From Amoebidium appalachense (lineage: Eukaryota > Ichthyosporea): a stretch of 64,000 bases of DNA. Shown in pieces: positions 25,131-35,045 of this stretch. The notes under the pieces are model-generated. The model made no database searches, was not told the origin of the DNA, and saw only the letters and a program-made list of their open reading frames with translations. The first letter of the stretch is position 1. Each line of letters opens with the position of its first letter. The translations under genes were made by a program, and so were the position numbers. The stretch is taken from the NCBI GenBank assembly GCA_963693365.1, contig CAVNZM010000004.1:1178001-1242000 (forward strand), given 5' to 3'.

Positions 25131-26055
25131 TGTTATAATACGTAGTATTTACATATTGTAAGATCTTCTCAGTTCGTGTTATGTTTTCATTCATTTACTT
25201 AATGAAAAAGATGTGCTCCTTGTACGTAAATTATGACATCGATCTCCAGTGTATTTGAGTACTTGTAATCGTGTTGTATCGGCTTTAATCGTGTATTGTA
25301 ATATCGATTAGAATATTTATATGTGTGTACACGGATCCACCCACTCAGGGAGAGACGTGTACATGTTCGTGTGTACATAAATATCTCTGGTTATAGTTAT
25401 GCTATTACTATCTTGTTTGTTGATCTGTGCTCTCTTTTCCTTCCTCTTTCTCCTTCCTTATTTTCTTTTCTTTCTCTCCTTGTCTTCATGTGTATAATCG
25501 TATTTCTTTTCTACTAATATATGTTAGGTAGATTTGTGTTACTTAATACGTGTTCATTGGACGGTAACACACTTAGGCTACACTTAGAATAGCATGTGTG
25601 TTTAGACTTCATTAATTCACTTTAGTTTTCATGTGTTGCCGGGCTTTAACCAATCATCAAGGTTAAGTGTGATATGTCTGAGTCTTTGCAGTATGTCATA
25701 GGTTAGAACTTCCTTGATGATGACACGAGTTGATCTTAACTAGTGTCTGTGTCCTATCGTGTACGCCTCCGCGTACCGGATCTCTCTGAAAGCAATTGGT
25801 TCTTAGTGATTGGTTTCTATTAGAGATGGATCTGATTTCCGACTGGTCGGAAATCATGTATGGATTGGACTTAGAGGAATTTCAGGTATTTATTCGAAGA
25901 TCAGAATAAATTCAGTTCAGTCGTGTCTAAACATTGATGTCTGTTGTGTACACTGCTCCGATCGTTCCGTGTTTTGTTGTTGTGTGTGTCTGTGGTGTTT
26001 TCACACTGCACCACTGTGTCTCTGCTTACATCCTAAATACTTATAGAATTTAACA
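25131..26055 (+). mobile_element. 5' LTR of B3
   Basis: TG...CA ends (tgttataatacg / aatttaaca). It is followed by ggttatgcagccc, an altered version of the initiator tRNA-Met type primer site seen in B1. Confidence 0.95.
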
Positions 26056-26117
26056 GGTTATGCAGCCCTTTTGCACGCTCCCTACACACATCTAGAACTC
26101 GCGCTCGTTTTTCAATC

Positions 26118-29033
26118 ATGGATCCAAACAAAACTGGCGTAAACAAAATCACCATGTGGAAAGGTGAAGGGAAGACTGGTCCCGATAGCAAAACTACCTA
26201 TTTTCAATGGGAAATCATTTTTCTCGGCATGATGACCGGCACTAAAGGTGTCCGACTCGTGGATGTTGTCCTTGCTGACAACTACGTCCCCCCTACCACC
26301 GTCGCGGTTGACGGTGAACCCCCCTTCTATGGCTACGGCACTACCGCGGAACTCAAAGAGGCCCGCAATTGCCTCCTGCTCCATATGATACAGAACATCG
26401 ACCCTTCCGTCCTCACCACCGTTGCCCAGTACCGTATTGGCATGGACCCTGAACGGGCCATGTGGAAATTCCGTCAACACTATCTCCAAGGCAAACCCGA
26501 TCAGATCCGCATCCTTCACCGTCAGTGGGATGCCTGTGCCCTTCAGCCCGGTGAATCATTCACCACCTACCTGAGCCGTCTGCAGACCATCGTGAACCAG
26601 CTCCAGTCTCTCCAAGATGAGTCCATTCACTTCACTCGTCTAGCTGAGAAGTTCTTCAATGAACTCACCACCAGAGACGACCTCACCCCTGAGTTCAATC
26701 GTCTTATCGAAGACTATCACTTCGGTGATAAGCTATTCCCCGACTTCGAGTCCCTCCATAACCACGTCAAGGGCATCGAGTTACGTCAAGACCTCAAGAT
26801 GCAACTCCGGAACAACCGTGCCCACCGTGCCTCCAAGTCCAGCATGGCATTAAATGCCAGTGCTCCCCCCCGTGATCTTCCTCGCCGTGACTTACGCACC
26901 CGACTTGACCGTACCTCTGGCACGGACCTCCGAACTCGTCTCTCCCGTCAGCACACCCGATCCCGTTCCCCCCACCGGCCTGCCTTCCGGTCCACGTCTC
27001 GTTCCCCCAGTCGTTCCCGTTTCTCGGGTTCCCGTCGTTCTGATTCCCCGGCTCGTTCTAACACCCCGTCCGTGAAAGAATGCTCCTACTGCCACGAGCC
27101 TGATCACACGATCATCGATTGCCCTGAGCCGAAATGCCGTATGTCCAGACACAACCGTTCCCGTCAAGGCAGTGAGAAATCTGTCTCCTTTGCTTTCTCG
27201 GCATACAATGCTAGCTCCGTCCCCGTGTCCTCCGACCCTGCCTGGGATTCCGGGTGCAACATGACTGTTTGCCCCACCCGTGAGTTCTTCCATGACCTCA
27301 CTCCCCTTCCGACACCGACTCCCGTTGCTGCCTTCAATGGCACCCCCGTCTTGGCCACTCACACCGGCCATATCGTCATCAACACCACCACCGACCATGG
27401 CACTACCACCCTAACCATTGAAGCCTACTACACCCCGTCTGGCCAAGCCTTCCTCATTTCAACATCCCAAGCTGCTGCCGAATACATCAAGGGTGATTTG
27501 AACGATGCCTCCACTCCGTCATTCCTCTTCGACCGACTCACCGGCCGTCATCTCGTCAACCTCCGTCTACACAACGGTCTGTATTACTTCAAGGACTACA
27601 CCATTCAACCACCCACTCGTCCTGTGGCTCTGGCTGCCACTACCAGTGTTAACCCATCCATCTGGCACCATCGTCTGGGGCACCGAGCTATGACCAGCAT
27701 CAAGGACATGGTGAAACACGACCTTGTTATTGGTCTCCCCTCCTCTGTCCTCGCCTGTGATGTTCCTGATTGTCATGGCTGCATTATGGGTAAGACCACC
27801 AAGGCTCCGTTCAGGGGTGACCGTCCTCACTCCAACATCCCCGGTCATGAATGGCATTGGGATTTTTTTGAGCCTACCACAACATCGTACGGAGGTTCCA
27901 AGGTTGCTCTCGTCACTGTCTGCCGTGCCTCTGGCCTCGTCAAGATCTACCCGATGGCCGACCGTACCACCACCCTGGATATTCTCACAGCTCACACCAA
28001 CCTCGTTGCCACCCATGCCCCCTCCAAAGTTGGTGTTTACCACTTCGACTCCGGCTCTGAGTTCACCTCCAAGGATACCCGTGCTTTTTGCCTCTCCCAG
28101 GGCATCAAGGCCAGCTATGCTCCGGTGGACTGCCCTCAACTGAACGGCTATGTTGAACGACGTATGCGGTTCCTCCAAGAGATTGTCCGTTGCCTCCTCC
28201 ATCAAGTCCAAGATCAATCTCTGTCTCCCAAACTGTGGGCTGAGGCCCTCCAACATGCCGCCTACATCATCAACGTCACCCCGTCCACGACTGCCAATGG
28301 TCGTACACCATTCGAGGTTTTCTACGGTGTCAAGCCCGACATCTCCGAGCTCAAAGTGTTCGGTTGCCCTGCCTACACTCACGTGTCAGCCTCTAAACGG
28401 AACAAGCTGGCCCCCACCGTCAAACTCGGCATGTATATCGGCTATGATCTTCAATCACACTGCCACCGGATCTTCAATGCCACCACCCATCGTGTCGGCC
28501 TCTTCCGTGATGTGATTTTCGACGAATCAGCTTATCTCCCGTCCGACATTCCATCAACCCTTCCGACCCCCGACACCACTGCTACCTCGACCACCCCACC
28601 CCCCACAGTTGACACTGAAGATGATGTTTGTCTGGTGTACTCTGGCCCCCCTCCTGCCATCGTCGTTCCCCCCGACACCCCCCCCCACCGGCCCCCCTGC
28701 CCCCGTGCCCGTCCAGCCTGCCGACCCTCATCCTGCCCCTGGCAACGTCACACCCATCCGACCCGGCTCCCCCGACAACTTCCACTCGGCCCCGTCCAGC
28801 CCGGAGGTTGCCCCCCCCTGCACTTCCGAACTTCCAAGTTCCCCCCCCACCGTCTCCACCTACCCCGGTTCCTGCACCCCGTCGTTCTGCCCGTCTCCAG
28901 GGCAAGGTTGGACTTCAAGCCACCACCACCCTGCCAGTCCCCCCCGGTCCCCCCATCAACATCGACCAACTACCCAAACTTGTCCGTCAACTCTGTTCCG
29001 GACCCAATGGTGATCAGGTCAAGTCAGCCCTGA
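26118..29033 (+). CDS. gag-pol: Gag-protease-integrase polyprotein of B3
   Basis: ATG at 26118, about 60 nt after the LTR, opens MDPNKTGVNKITMWKGEGK. The order is a Gag capsid-like region, a linker rich in Arg-Ser and Ser-Pro (residues ~255-315), a zinc knuckle CSYCHEPDHTIIDC (C-x2-C-x4-H-x4-C, residue ~322), a protease with DSGCN (~376), the integrase HHCC zinc region starting WHHRLGH (~516) and a catalytic core with WDFF, FDSGSEF and the Glu of GYVERR (D-35-E spacing kept). Homology stops near base 28670 in a C-rich stretch; the rest of this frame is out of phase, and RT continues in another frame. Confidence 0.9.
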   Translation: MDPNKTGVNKITMWKGEGKTGPDSKTTYFQWEIIFLGMMTGTKGVRLVDVVLADNYVPPTTVAVDGEPPFYGYGTTAELKEARNCLLLHMIQNIDPSVLTTVAQYRIGMDPERAMWKFRQHYLQGKPDQIRILHRQWDACALQPGESFTTYLSRLQTIVNQLQSLQDESIHFTRLAEKFFNELTTRDDLTPEFNRLIEDYHFGDKLFPDFESLHNHVKGIELRQDLKMQLRNNRAHRASKSSMALNASAPPRDLPRRDLRTRLDRTSGTDLRTRLSRQHTRSRSPHRPAFRSTSRSPSRSRFSGSRRSDSPARSNTPSVKECSYCHEPDHTIIDCPEPKCRMSRHNRSRQGSEKSVSFAFSAYNASSVPVSSDPAWDSGCNMTVCPTREFFHDLTPLPTPTPVAAFNGTPVLATHTGHIVINTTTDHGTTTLTIEAYYTPSGQAFLISTSQAAAEYIKGDLNDASTPSFLFDRLTGRHLVNLRLHNGLYYFKDYTIQPPTRPVALAATTSVNPSIWHHRLGHRAMTSIKDMVKHDLVIGLPSSVLACDVPDCHGCIMGKTTKAPFRGDRPHSNIPGHEWHWDFFEPTTTSYGGSKVALVTVCRASGLVKIYPMADRTTTLDILTAHTNLVATHAPSKVGVYHFDSGSEFTSKDTRAFCLSQGIKASYAPVDCPQLNGYVERRMRFLQEIVRCLLHQVQDQSLSPKLWAEALQHAAYIINVTPSTTANGRTPFEVFYGVKPDISELKVFGCPAYTHVSASKRNKLAPTVKLGMYIGYDLQSHCHRIFNATTHRVGLFRDVIFDESAYLPSDIPSTLPTPDTTATSTTPPPTVDTEDDVCLVYSGPPPAIVVPPDTPPHRPPCPRARPACRPSSCPWQRHTHPTRLPRQLPLGPVQPGGCPPLHFRTSKFPPHRLHLPRFLHPVVLPVSRARLDFKPPPPCQSPPVPPSTSTNYPNLSVNSVPDPMVIRSSQP

Positions 29034-30526
29034 CTGCTGAGTATCAAGCCTTCGTCGACAAAGACATCTTTGAACTTGTTGACCCTCCCCCTGGTGCTAA
29101 CATCGTCGGCTTCAAGTGGATTGTCTCCGAGAAAACTCTCAACTCGGCTGGTGACACCAAGATCAAGGCACGTGGTGTTGCTCAAGGCTTCAGTCAGCAA
29201 TACGGTGTTGACTATGAGTTGATTGAGAGCCCTGTCATCCGTCCGGCTGCTCTCCGTGCCATCCTAGCTCTGGCCGTTGTTGAAGGTCATGACATACATC
29301 AACTCGACGTGTCTACGGCCTTTCTCAACAGCCCACTCACCGAGACCATCTACATGAAACAACCCCCGGGATTCATCACCATGGCCACACTTGGCAAGGT
29401 CTGGAGACTCAAGAAAGCCCTGTACGGCCTCAAGCAAGCCTCCAAGGCTTGGTACGACTTCCTCGACGGCATTCTTCTTGCCCATGGCCTGACCCGTACT
29501 AAGACCGACCCGTGCATCTACCTCCGGTTCTTCCCCAACAACGATGTGGTACGGGCTGGTAACTACGTCGATGACTCCACCATCACCAACACCCGGGGTT
29601 CTACTGCTGCCAGTGACCTGGCTGCCCACATCAGCAAGATGGCCAGCTGTCGTATGAGTCCATTTGACCGTATGCTCGGTGTTGATTTTAATCACTCTGA
29701 TCCCCATCACCTCCACATGCACCAGAGGTCTTACATCATGGATATCATCCACGACTTCAACCTCACCGATGCCAAGTCCAAGTCTACCCCCATCCCTGCA
29801 GGCACCACCGTCTCCCTGGCTGATTGCCCCCCCCAACCGTTCACCGTGCCCTACCGTGAGTTACTCGGCCGTCTCCTCTGGGTGGCACGGTGCACACGTC
29901 CCGACATTGCCTATGCCATCGGCTTCCTTGGTCGGTTCAGCACCAACCCCGGCAAGACTCACTGGGACCTTCTCCGTCGTGTGGCCCGGTACCTGCTCGG
30001 CACCATTGACCTTGGCATTGACTACAAGTACTCGGCCACCCAGTCCCCCATACTCGAATGCTACACGGATGCTGACTTTGCTGGTTGTGCCGACAGCAAG
30101 AAGTCTACCACCGGCTACATTATCGTGTTTGCTGGTATGCCCGTCATCTGGTACTCCAAGCTCCAGCCCATCACGGCCACCAGCACCACTGAAGCTGAGC
30201 TGATTGCTCTCAATGCTGGCACCCAAGAAGTTGCTTGGGTCCGTGACCTCTTCAAGGAACTCGGCTGTCCCATGCTTGCTCCGACTCCGGTGTACTGTGA
30301 CAACCAGTCGACCATTGCCATCGTCAACTCCACCGGCATCAAGCACCGTACCAAACACATTGCCGTCCGGTATCACAACACCAAGGACTACATTGCCAGT
30401 GGGGACGTGGTTGTCCACTACGTTGAGTCAGCCCACAACTTAGCTGACATACTCACCAAACCCCTCCCCGGCCCGAGTCATGTCCACCATCGTGCTCGAC
30501 TTTGTTTACCGGATATTGTGGATTGA
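28628..30526 (+). CDS. pol: Reverse transcriptase-RNase H of B3
   Basis: From about base 28830 this frame reads the integrase-RT linker and then RT: KIKARGVAQGFSQQYGVDY, STAFLNSPLTETIYMKQPPG, YGLKQASKAWYD and active-site YVDD (about 29563). RNase H follows with YTDADFAGCADSKKSTTGY, STTEAEL and YCDNQSTIAIV, ending at TGA 30524-30526. The linker passes through a third frame between about 28690 and 28806 (TPIRPGSPDNFHSAPSSPEV). Two C runs (acaccccccccc near 28676 and gttgcccccccc near 28806) therefore put gag-int and RT out of phase. Confidence 0.9.
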   Translation: MSGVLWPPSCHRRSPRHPPPPAPLPPCPSSLPTLILPLATSHPSDPAPPTTSTRPRPARRLPPPALPNFQVPPPPSPPTPVPAPRRSARLQGKVGLQATTTLPVPPGPPINIDQLPKLVRQLCSGPNGDQVKSALTAEYQAFVDKDIFELVDPPPGANIVGFKWIVSEKTLNSAGDTKIKARGVAQGFSQQYGVDYELIESPVIRPAALRAILALAVVEGHDIHQLDVSTAFLNSPLTETIYMKQPPGFITMATLGKVWRLKKALYGLKQASKAWYDFLDGILLAHGLTRTKTDPCIYLRFFPNNDVVRAGNYVDDSTITNTRGSTAASDLAAHISKMASCRMSPFDRMLGVDFNHSDPHHLHMHQRSYIMDIIHDFNLTDAKSKSTPIPAGTTVSLADCPPQPFTVPYRELLGRLLWVARCTRPDIAYAIGFLGRFSTNPGKTHWDLLRRVARYLLGTIDLGIDYKYSATQSPILECYTDADFAGCADSKKSTTGYIIVFAGMPVIWYSKLQPITATSTTEAELIALNAGTQEVAWVRDLFKELGCPMLAPTPVYCDNQSTIAIVNSTGIKHRTKHIAVRYHNTKDYIASGDVVVHYVESAHNLADILTKPLPGPSHVHHRARLCLPDIVD

Positions 30527-30940
30527 CCCGACCTACTTCAAGAGTGATTTTCTCATGTGTACTACTTACTTTATCAACATCATTATATCATATGTATTGC
30601 CTTTGTGGGTATGCCCACTTAGGGTTTATATATAAGGTTTGACCTGTACCATCACTCTACTCTATCTTTCACTGGTTTAAAACCCAGTTAATCAAACACC
30701 GCCTATACACGTTATATATATTCGTTGTTTTTGCCCCGGTTCCTTCCCCCCCCCCCCCCCCCCCCCCCTTCCCCCCCCCCCCTTCCCCCCCCCTTCCCCC
30801 CCCCCCTTCCCCCCCCCCTTCCCCCCCCCCCCCCCCCCCCTTCTCCCCCCCCCCCCCCCCCGGGAAAAGTACACACTTTAATTTTTTTTTTTTTTTCCGT
30901 TTCTGTTCTCAAGTGGGGAGATTTCACTAGTTCAGTGGGG
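30527..30940 (+). repeat. B3 3' untranslated region with (C5-15 TT)n tract
   Basis: After the stop, a C-rich tract interrupted by TT pairs (about 30746-30861) leads to ccgggaaaagtacacacttt and a T tract. The same layout recurs in the B1 remnant at 33943-34060, so it belongs to the family. Confidence 0.8.
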
Positions 30941-30950
30941 ATATGATAAC

Positions 30951-31144
30951 GGGGTTTACGCTGTTTACTCGAGGCAAAGAGAACCAGTCTCAGGTATGGG
31001 GGGGGGGTTTTGCTCGGAATATCCCCTCAGCGGTATATCATGATCACGTACATAGATGTCGGGTGGTGACTATATATCAGGGTTTACTTTCTCTACGAGA
31101 CACCATAAAGACTACAAGGAGAAATCAATTAGTTGGGGTTCCCC

Positions 31145-31180
<36 letters not shown>

Positions 31181-31212
31181 GGGCTCCCCTCGGGACACTC
31201 GGTATCAGCTGG

Positions 31213-31261
<49 letters not shown>

Positions 31262-32046
31262 GTGTGTGTGTGTGCGCGTGCGCTATAATTTTGTAGTGAT
31301 TGTTTCTCAAGCCAATCAATACATCTAATAAACAGGTCGTAGTTACGCGTTTTAGTATAAAATCAAGGATGTTGTAATTTACAGGTAGGCTATCTTTCTG
31401 GGTGTCTGTTGTGAATGTGACGTGTGTGTGTTGCGGTATTATGTGGTCTATCAAACTACATTTGGCGATACATGACCGGTTAAACTGGTGTGTGTGTGTG
31501 TTGTTTGGGCATGCAAATGATGCCACCTTATACTTATTAGATCTCCACTGTATAGCACGTGTACAGTAAAAGCGTGGTAATTGATCAATAATACCATCAG
31601 CTAGAGAAAGACCAGTTCTACAGGAAGGTAATATGTATTTAGGTGTTATACACTTGCGAGTGCCATATTTGGCAATATGGTTGAGGCGGTCAGTATATAT
31701 AAAACGAGACATAAGGCTTAGTTTTTCAAGGTGTATGCTTTCATCGGGTCTAGTGTCGTGTGGTATCTTTTTCCATTTGTTATATTGCGTGATTATCTTG
31801 TGATTGTGTACATGTTTAATAAGTAAGTGGCAGTCCAAAGTCACACACACACTATTGCGGGGTTTATTTGTATTTGTGCCCAGGGGAGAAGGGGAGAGAG
31901 AGGGGGAGGAAAGAGGGGAGAGGTGAGGAGGGGACAGGTCGGATAGAGAAGAGAGGGTGGGAGGGCAAATACTTCTTTAAGCGGCTTATGTGCTTATTGA
32001 ATTTCAGCGCGAGATAGGATACTCTAGCAGCTATTGGGACCAGACC
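30951..32046 (-). mobile_element. Unnamed mobile repeat R, intact insertion with 10-bp target duplication
   Basis: 1096 bp inserted in the B3 3' region, flanked by atatgataac (30941-30950 and 32047-32056). The empty site is present uninterrupted in the sister B1 element near 34088-34097, proving an insertion. It begins ggggtttacgctg and ends gggaccagacc, without terminal inverted repeats or LTRs. A (TG)n at 31214-31275 and a T tract lie inside. The minus strand has an open frame (31125-31850) whose non-repeat parts resemble the two diverged copies at 9753-10050 and 10543-11135. A 10-bp duplication without inverted ends suggests a non-LTR retroposon (LINE fragment or SINE-like); the family is unknown. 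Confidence 0.7.
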
Positions 32047-32056
32047 ATATGATAAC

Positions 32057-32082
32057 ACAAACTTCAAAGTCTTAAGTGGGGA
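32057..32082 (+). promoter_or_regulatory. B family polypurine tract region
   Basis: acaaacttcaaagtcttaag then tgggga immediately before the 3' LTR; identical at 34097-34122 in B1. Confidence 0.75.
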
Positions 32083-33008
32083 TGTTATAATACGTAGTAT
32101 TTACATATTGTAAGATCTTCTCAGTTCGTGTTATGTTTTCATTCATTTACTTAATGAAAAAGATGTGCTCCTTGTACGTAAATTATGACATCGATCTCCA
32201 GTGTATTTGAGTACTTGTAATCGTGTTGTATCGGCTTTAATCGTGTATTGTAATATCGATTAGAATATTTATATGTGTGTACACGGATCCACCCACTCAG
32301 GGAGAGACGTGTACATGTTCGTGTGTACATAAATATCTCTGGTTATAGTTATGCTATTACTCTCTTGTTTGTTGATCTGTGCTCTCTTTTCCTTCCTCTT
32401 TCTCCTTCCTTATTTTCTTTTTCTTTCTCTCCTTGTCTTCATGTGTATAATCGTATTTCTTTTCTACTAATATATGTTAGGTAGATTTGTGTTACTTAAT
32501 ACGTGTTCATTGGACGGTAACACACTTAGGCTACACTTAGAATAGCATGTGTGTTTAGACTTCATTAATTCACTTTAGTTTTCATGTGTTGCCGGGCTTT
32601 AACCAATCATCAAGGTTAAGTGTGATATGTCTGAGTCTTTGCAGTATGTCATAGGTTAGAACTTCCTTGATGATGACACGAGTTGATCTTAACTAGTGTC
32701 TGTGTCCTATCGTGTACGCCTCCGCGTACCGGATCTCTCTGAAAGCAATTGGTTCTTAGTGATTGGTTTCTATTAGAGATGGATCTGATTTCCGACTGGT
32801 CGGAAATCATGTATGGATTGGACTTAGAGGAATTTCAGGTATTTATTCGAAGATCAGAATAAATTCAGTTCAGTCGTGTCTAAACATTGATGTCTGTTGT
32901 GTACACTGCTCCGATCGTTCCGTGTTTTGTTGTTGTGTGTGTCTGTGGTGTTTTCACACTGCACCACTGTGTCTCTGCTTACATCCTAAATACTTATAGA
33001 ATTTAACA
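32083..33008 (+). mobile_element. 3' LTR of B3
   Basis: 926 bp, nearly identical to 25131-26055 (one substitution and one inserted T by eye). Confidence 0.95.
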
Positions 33009-33013
33009 AATTC

Positions 33014-33366
33014 TTTATTCGTTTGTTCGTGTATTCGTTGTTTCGTTGTGTATTCGTTTTTCTTCACATTTTTGATGTGTCGTAGCAAAAGAAGTTTTAC
33101 ATGCTTTCAATTCTTTCCGTGTAGGTGGGCTGGCCACTTCAAACTTGTAGGTGTATATATTCTAAGCCGGACAAGGAAAGATGTGCCTATCATCGGGGTA
33201 AGAAGGATTGTGATCGGCCATGGGAGATTCTTGAGCTGATTGAAAGATGTGAGATTCTTGAACTGATTGAAAGATGTGAGATTCGAAGGATGCGAGATTC
33301 TTGAACTGCGCGGTCGCCAATGTAAACAGTTGGCAATGTATAACAGTGTCCTGCCGCGGTCGCCAA
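33014..33366 (-). other. Internal region of gypsy-like element, part 3, with primer site and short repeats
   Basis: Contains three imperfect copies of tgattgaaagatgtgagattct-like units (about 33237-33307). It also has two copies of the LTR/primer-site junction: cgcggtcgccaatgtaaacagttgg is found at 33309-33333 and again at 33355-33379, the second being the real LTR edge. Confidence 0.7.
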
Positions 33367-33846
33367 TGTAAACAGTTGGACTAGTTAGGATAAGGCAGAG
33401 TACAACTGAATCAAAATAAAGACAGAGAACGGGTAGAAAGGCACACGCGGCCAGGTTGCTTTTACTATGGGCCGACTCAGTCTGTCTCAGACTTCACTGA
33501 TGTGATCCCCGTACTGGGACGGCTTTCTTATATAGCCCCCAGGTTTCGGATCAAGGCCCAGGATTGGTTCATCCGCGGCCAGCGCGGGTGGCAACATGCC
33601 ATTCGTGATTCTGGTGCGGTCCGAGCCAGTCAGACCTTTGTTCTATTTATGCAAACCTCTTATTGGTTCACTTCGTTTATGTGGTATGCAGCTGAAGAAC
33701 CATATATGGTTCAATTCTTAGGTCAGAGTGAGTCCTATTGGTGCGGACATAATATTTATGTGATATTCATGACAAAGCACGAATCGTGTGCTAGTAGATC
33801 ACATTCTTTAGTAAACATGTACAGTTCATGTGTACAGTTGTTTACA
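33367..33846 (-). mobile_element. LTR of gypsy-like element (5' LTR on the minus strand)
   Basis: 480 bp, the partner of 21431-21910. The minus-strand primer site TGGCGACCGCGG starts one base inside it. Confidence 0.85.
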
Positions 33847-33851
33847 CTTTG

Positions 33852-34122
33852 CGAATACTGGCCGACTCCCAGTCCCACTGAGTCACAACACATAGGTTAA
33901 TGTTTCCACGGCGGGCTCCCGTTAATATATATATTATACCTTTAAACCCCCCCCCCCCCTTCTCCCCCCCCCCTTCCCCCCCCTCCTTCCCCCCCCCCCC
34001 CCCCCCCCCCCCCCGGAAAAGTACACACTTTAATTTTTTTTTTCGTTTCTGTTCTCAAGTGGGGAGATTTCACTAGTTCAGTGGGGATATGATAACACAA
34101 ACTTCAAAGTCTTAAGTGGGGA
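33852..34122 (+). other. 3' internal remnant of B1 with C-rich tract and polypurine tract
   Basis: C-rich tract (about 33947-34014), ggaaaagtacacactttaat, then the uninterrupted R target site and the polypurine tract. It continues the B1 sequence broken at 21425. Confidence 0.75.
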
Positions 34123-35045
34123 TGTTGTAATACGTAGTATTTACATATGGTAAGATCTTCTCAGTTTGTGTTATGTTTCAGTTCATATGCTTAGTGTAAA
34201 TGCCACACTCCTATTATGTAAAGTGTAGCATCGATCTCCGATATGCTTGTATACTTGTAATCGTGTTGTATCGGCTTTAATCGTGTGTTGTAATATCGAT
34301 TAGAATATTTATGTGTGTGTACACGGATCCACACACTCAGGGAGAGACGTGTACATGTTTGTGTGTACATAAATATCTCTGGTTATAGTTATGCTATTAC
34401 TATCTTGTTTGTTGATCTGTGCTCTCTTTTCCTTTCTCTTTCTCCTTCCTTATTTTCTTTTCTTTCTCTCCTTGTCTTCATGTGTATAATCGTATTTCTT
34501 TTCTACTAATATATGTTAGGTAGATTTGTGTTACTTAATACGTGTTCATTGGACGGTAACACACTTAGGCTACACTTAGAATAGCATGTGTGTTTAGACT
34601 TCATTAATTCACTTTAGTTTTCATGTGTTGCCGGGCTTTAACCAATCATCAAGGTTAAGTGTGATATGTCTGAGTCTTTGCAGTGTGTCATAGGTTAGAA
34701 CTTCCTTGATGATGACACGAGTTGATCTTAACTAGTGTCTGTGTCCTATCGTGTACGTCTCCGCGTACCAGATCTCTCTGAAAGCAATTGGTTCTTAGTG
34801 ATTGGTTTCTATTAGAGATAGATCTGATTTCCAACTGGTCGGAAATCATGTATGCATTGGACTTAGAGGAATTTCAGGTATTTATTCGAAGATCAGAATA
34901 AATTCAGTTCAGTCGTGTCTAAACATTGATGTCTGTTGTGTACACTGCTCCGATCGTTCCGTGTTTTATTGTTGTGTGTGTCCGTGGTGTTTTCACACTG
35001 CACCACTGTGTCTCTGCTTTCATCCCAAATACTTATATAATTTAA
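34123..35045 (+). mobile_element. 3' LTR of B1
   Basis: 923 bp starting tgttgtaatacg and ending aatttaaca. Directly followed by caagctcatccttggccatt, the integrase gene of A' on the minus strand. Confidence 0.85.

Larger units (their letters stand above)
25131..33008 (+). mobile_element. Full-length family B Ty1/copia element (B3)
   Basis: LTRs 25131-26055 and 32083-33008 (925 and 926 bp) appear to differ at about two positions, so the insertion is young. They are flanked by aattc (25126-25130 and 33009-33013). The internal part has a leader, a Gag-protease-integrase frame, an RT-RNase H frame and a C-rich 3' untranslated part. The 3' region is interrupted by repeat R, and the 3' polypurine tract is cttaagtgggga. 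Gene order protease-integrase-RT-RNase H marks it as copia type. Confidence 0.95.
21431..33846 (-). mobile_element. Gypsy-like non-autonomous LTR element (LARD-like), minus strand, carrying nested B insertions
   Basis: 480-bp LTRs at 21431-21910 and 33367-33846 differ at only a few bases. Both begin TGTAAACAG and end TTTACA, and the pair is flanked by the 5-bp duplication ctttg (21426-21430 and 33847-33851). Orientation comes from a primer site on the minus strand just inside the right LTR, TGGCGACCGCGGCAGG (33351-33366), and a polypurine tract AAGGGGGGGAG beside the left LTR (21911-21921). Internal DNA excluding nested elements is about 2.7 kb (21911-23314, 24260-25125, 33014-33366) with no gag or pol frame. 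The TGGCGACC primer type is usual in Ty3/gypsy elements; the class is inferred from this. Confidence 0.75.

Noticed and set aside
21431-33846. The two 480-bp repeats as independent solo LTRs
   Set aside because: Neither has its own target duplication, but together they share ctttg and have primer site and polypurine tract facing inward, so they are the two LTRs of one element.
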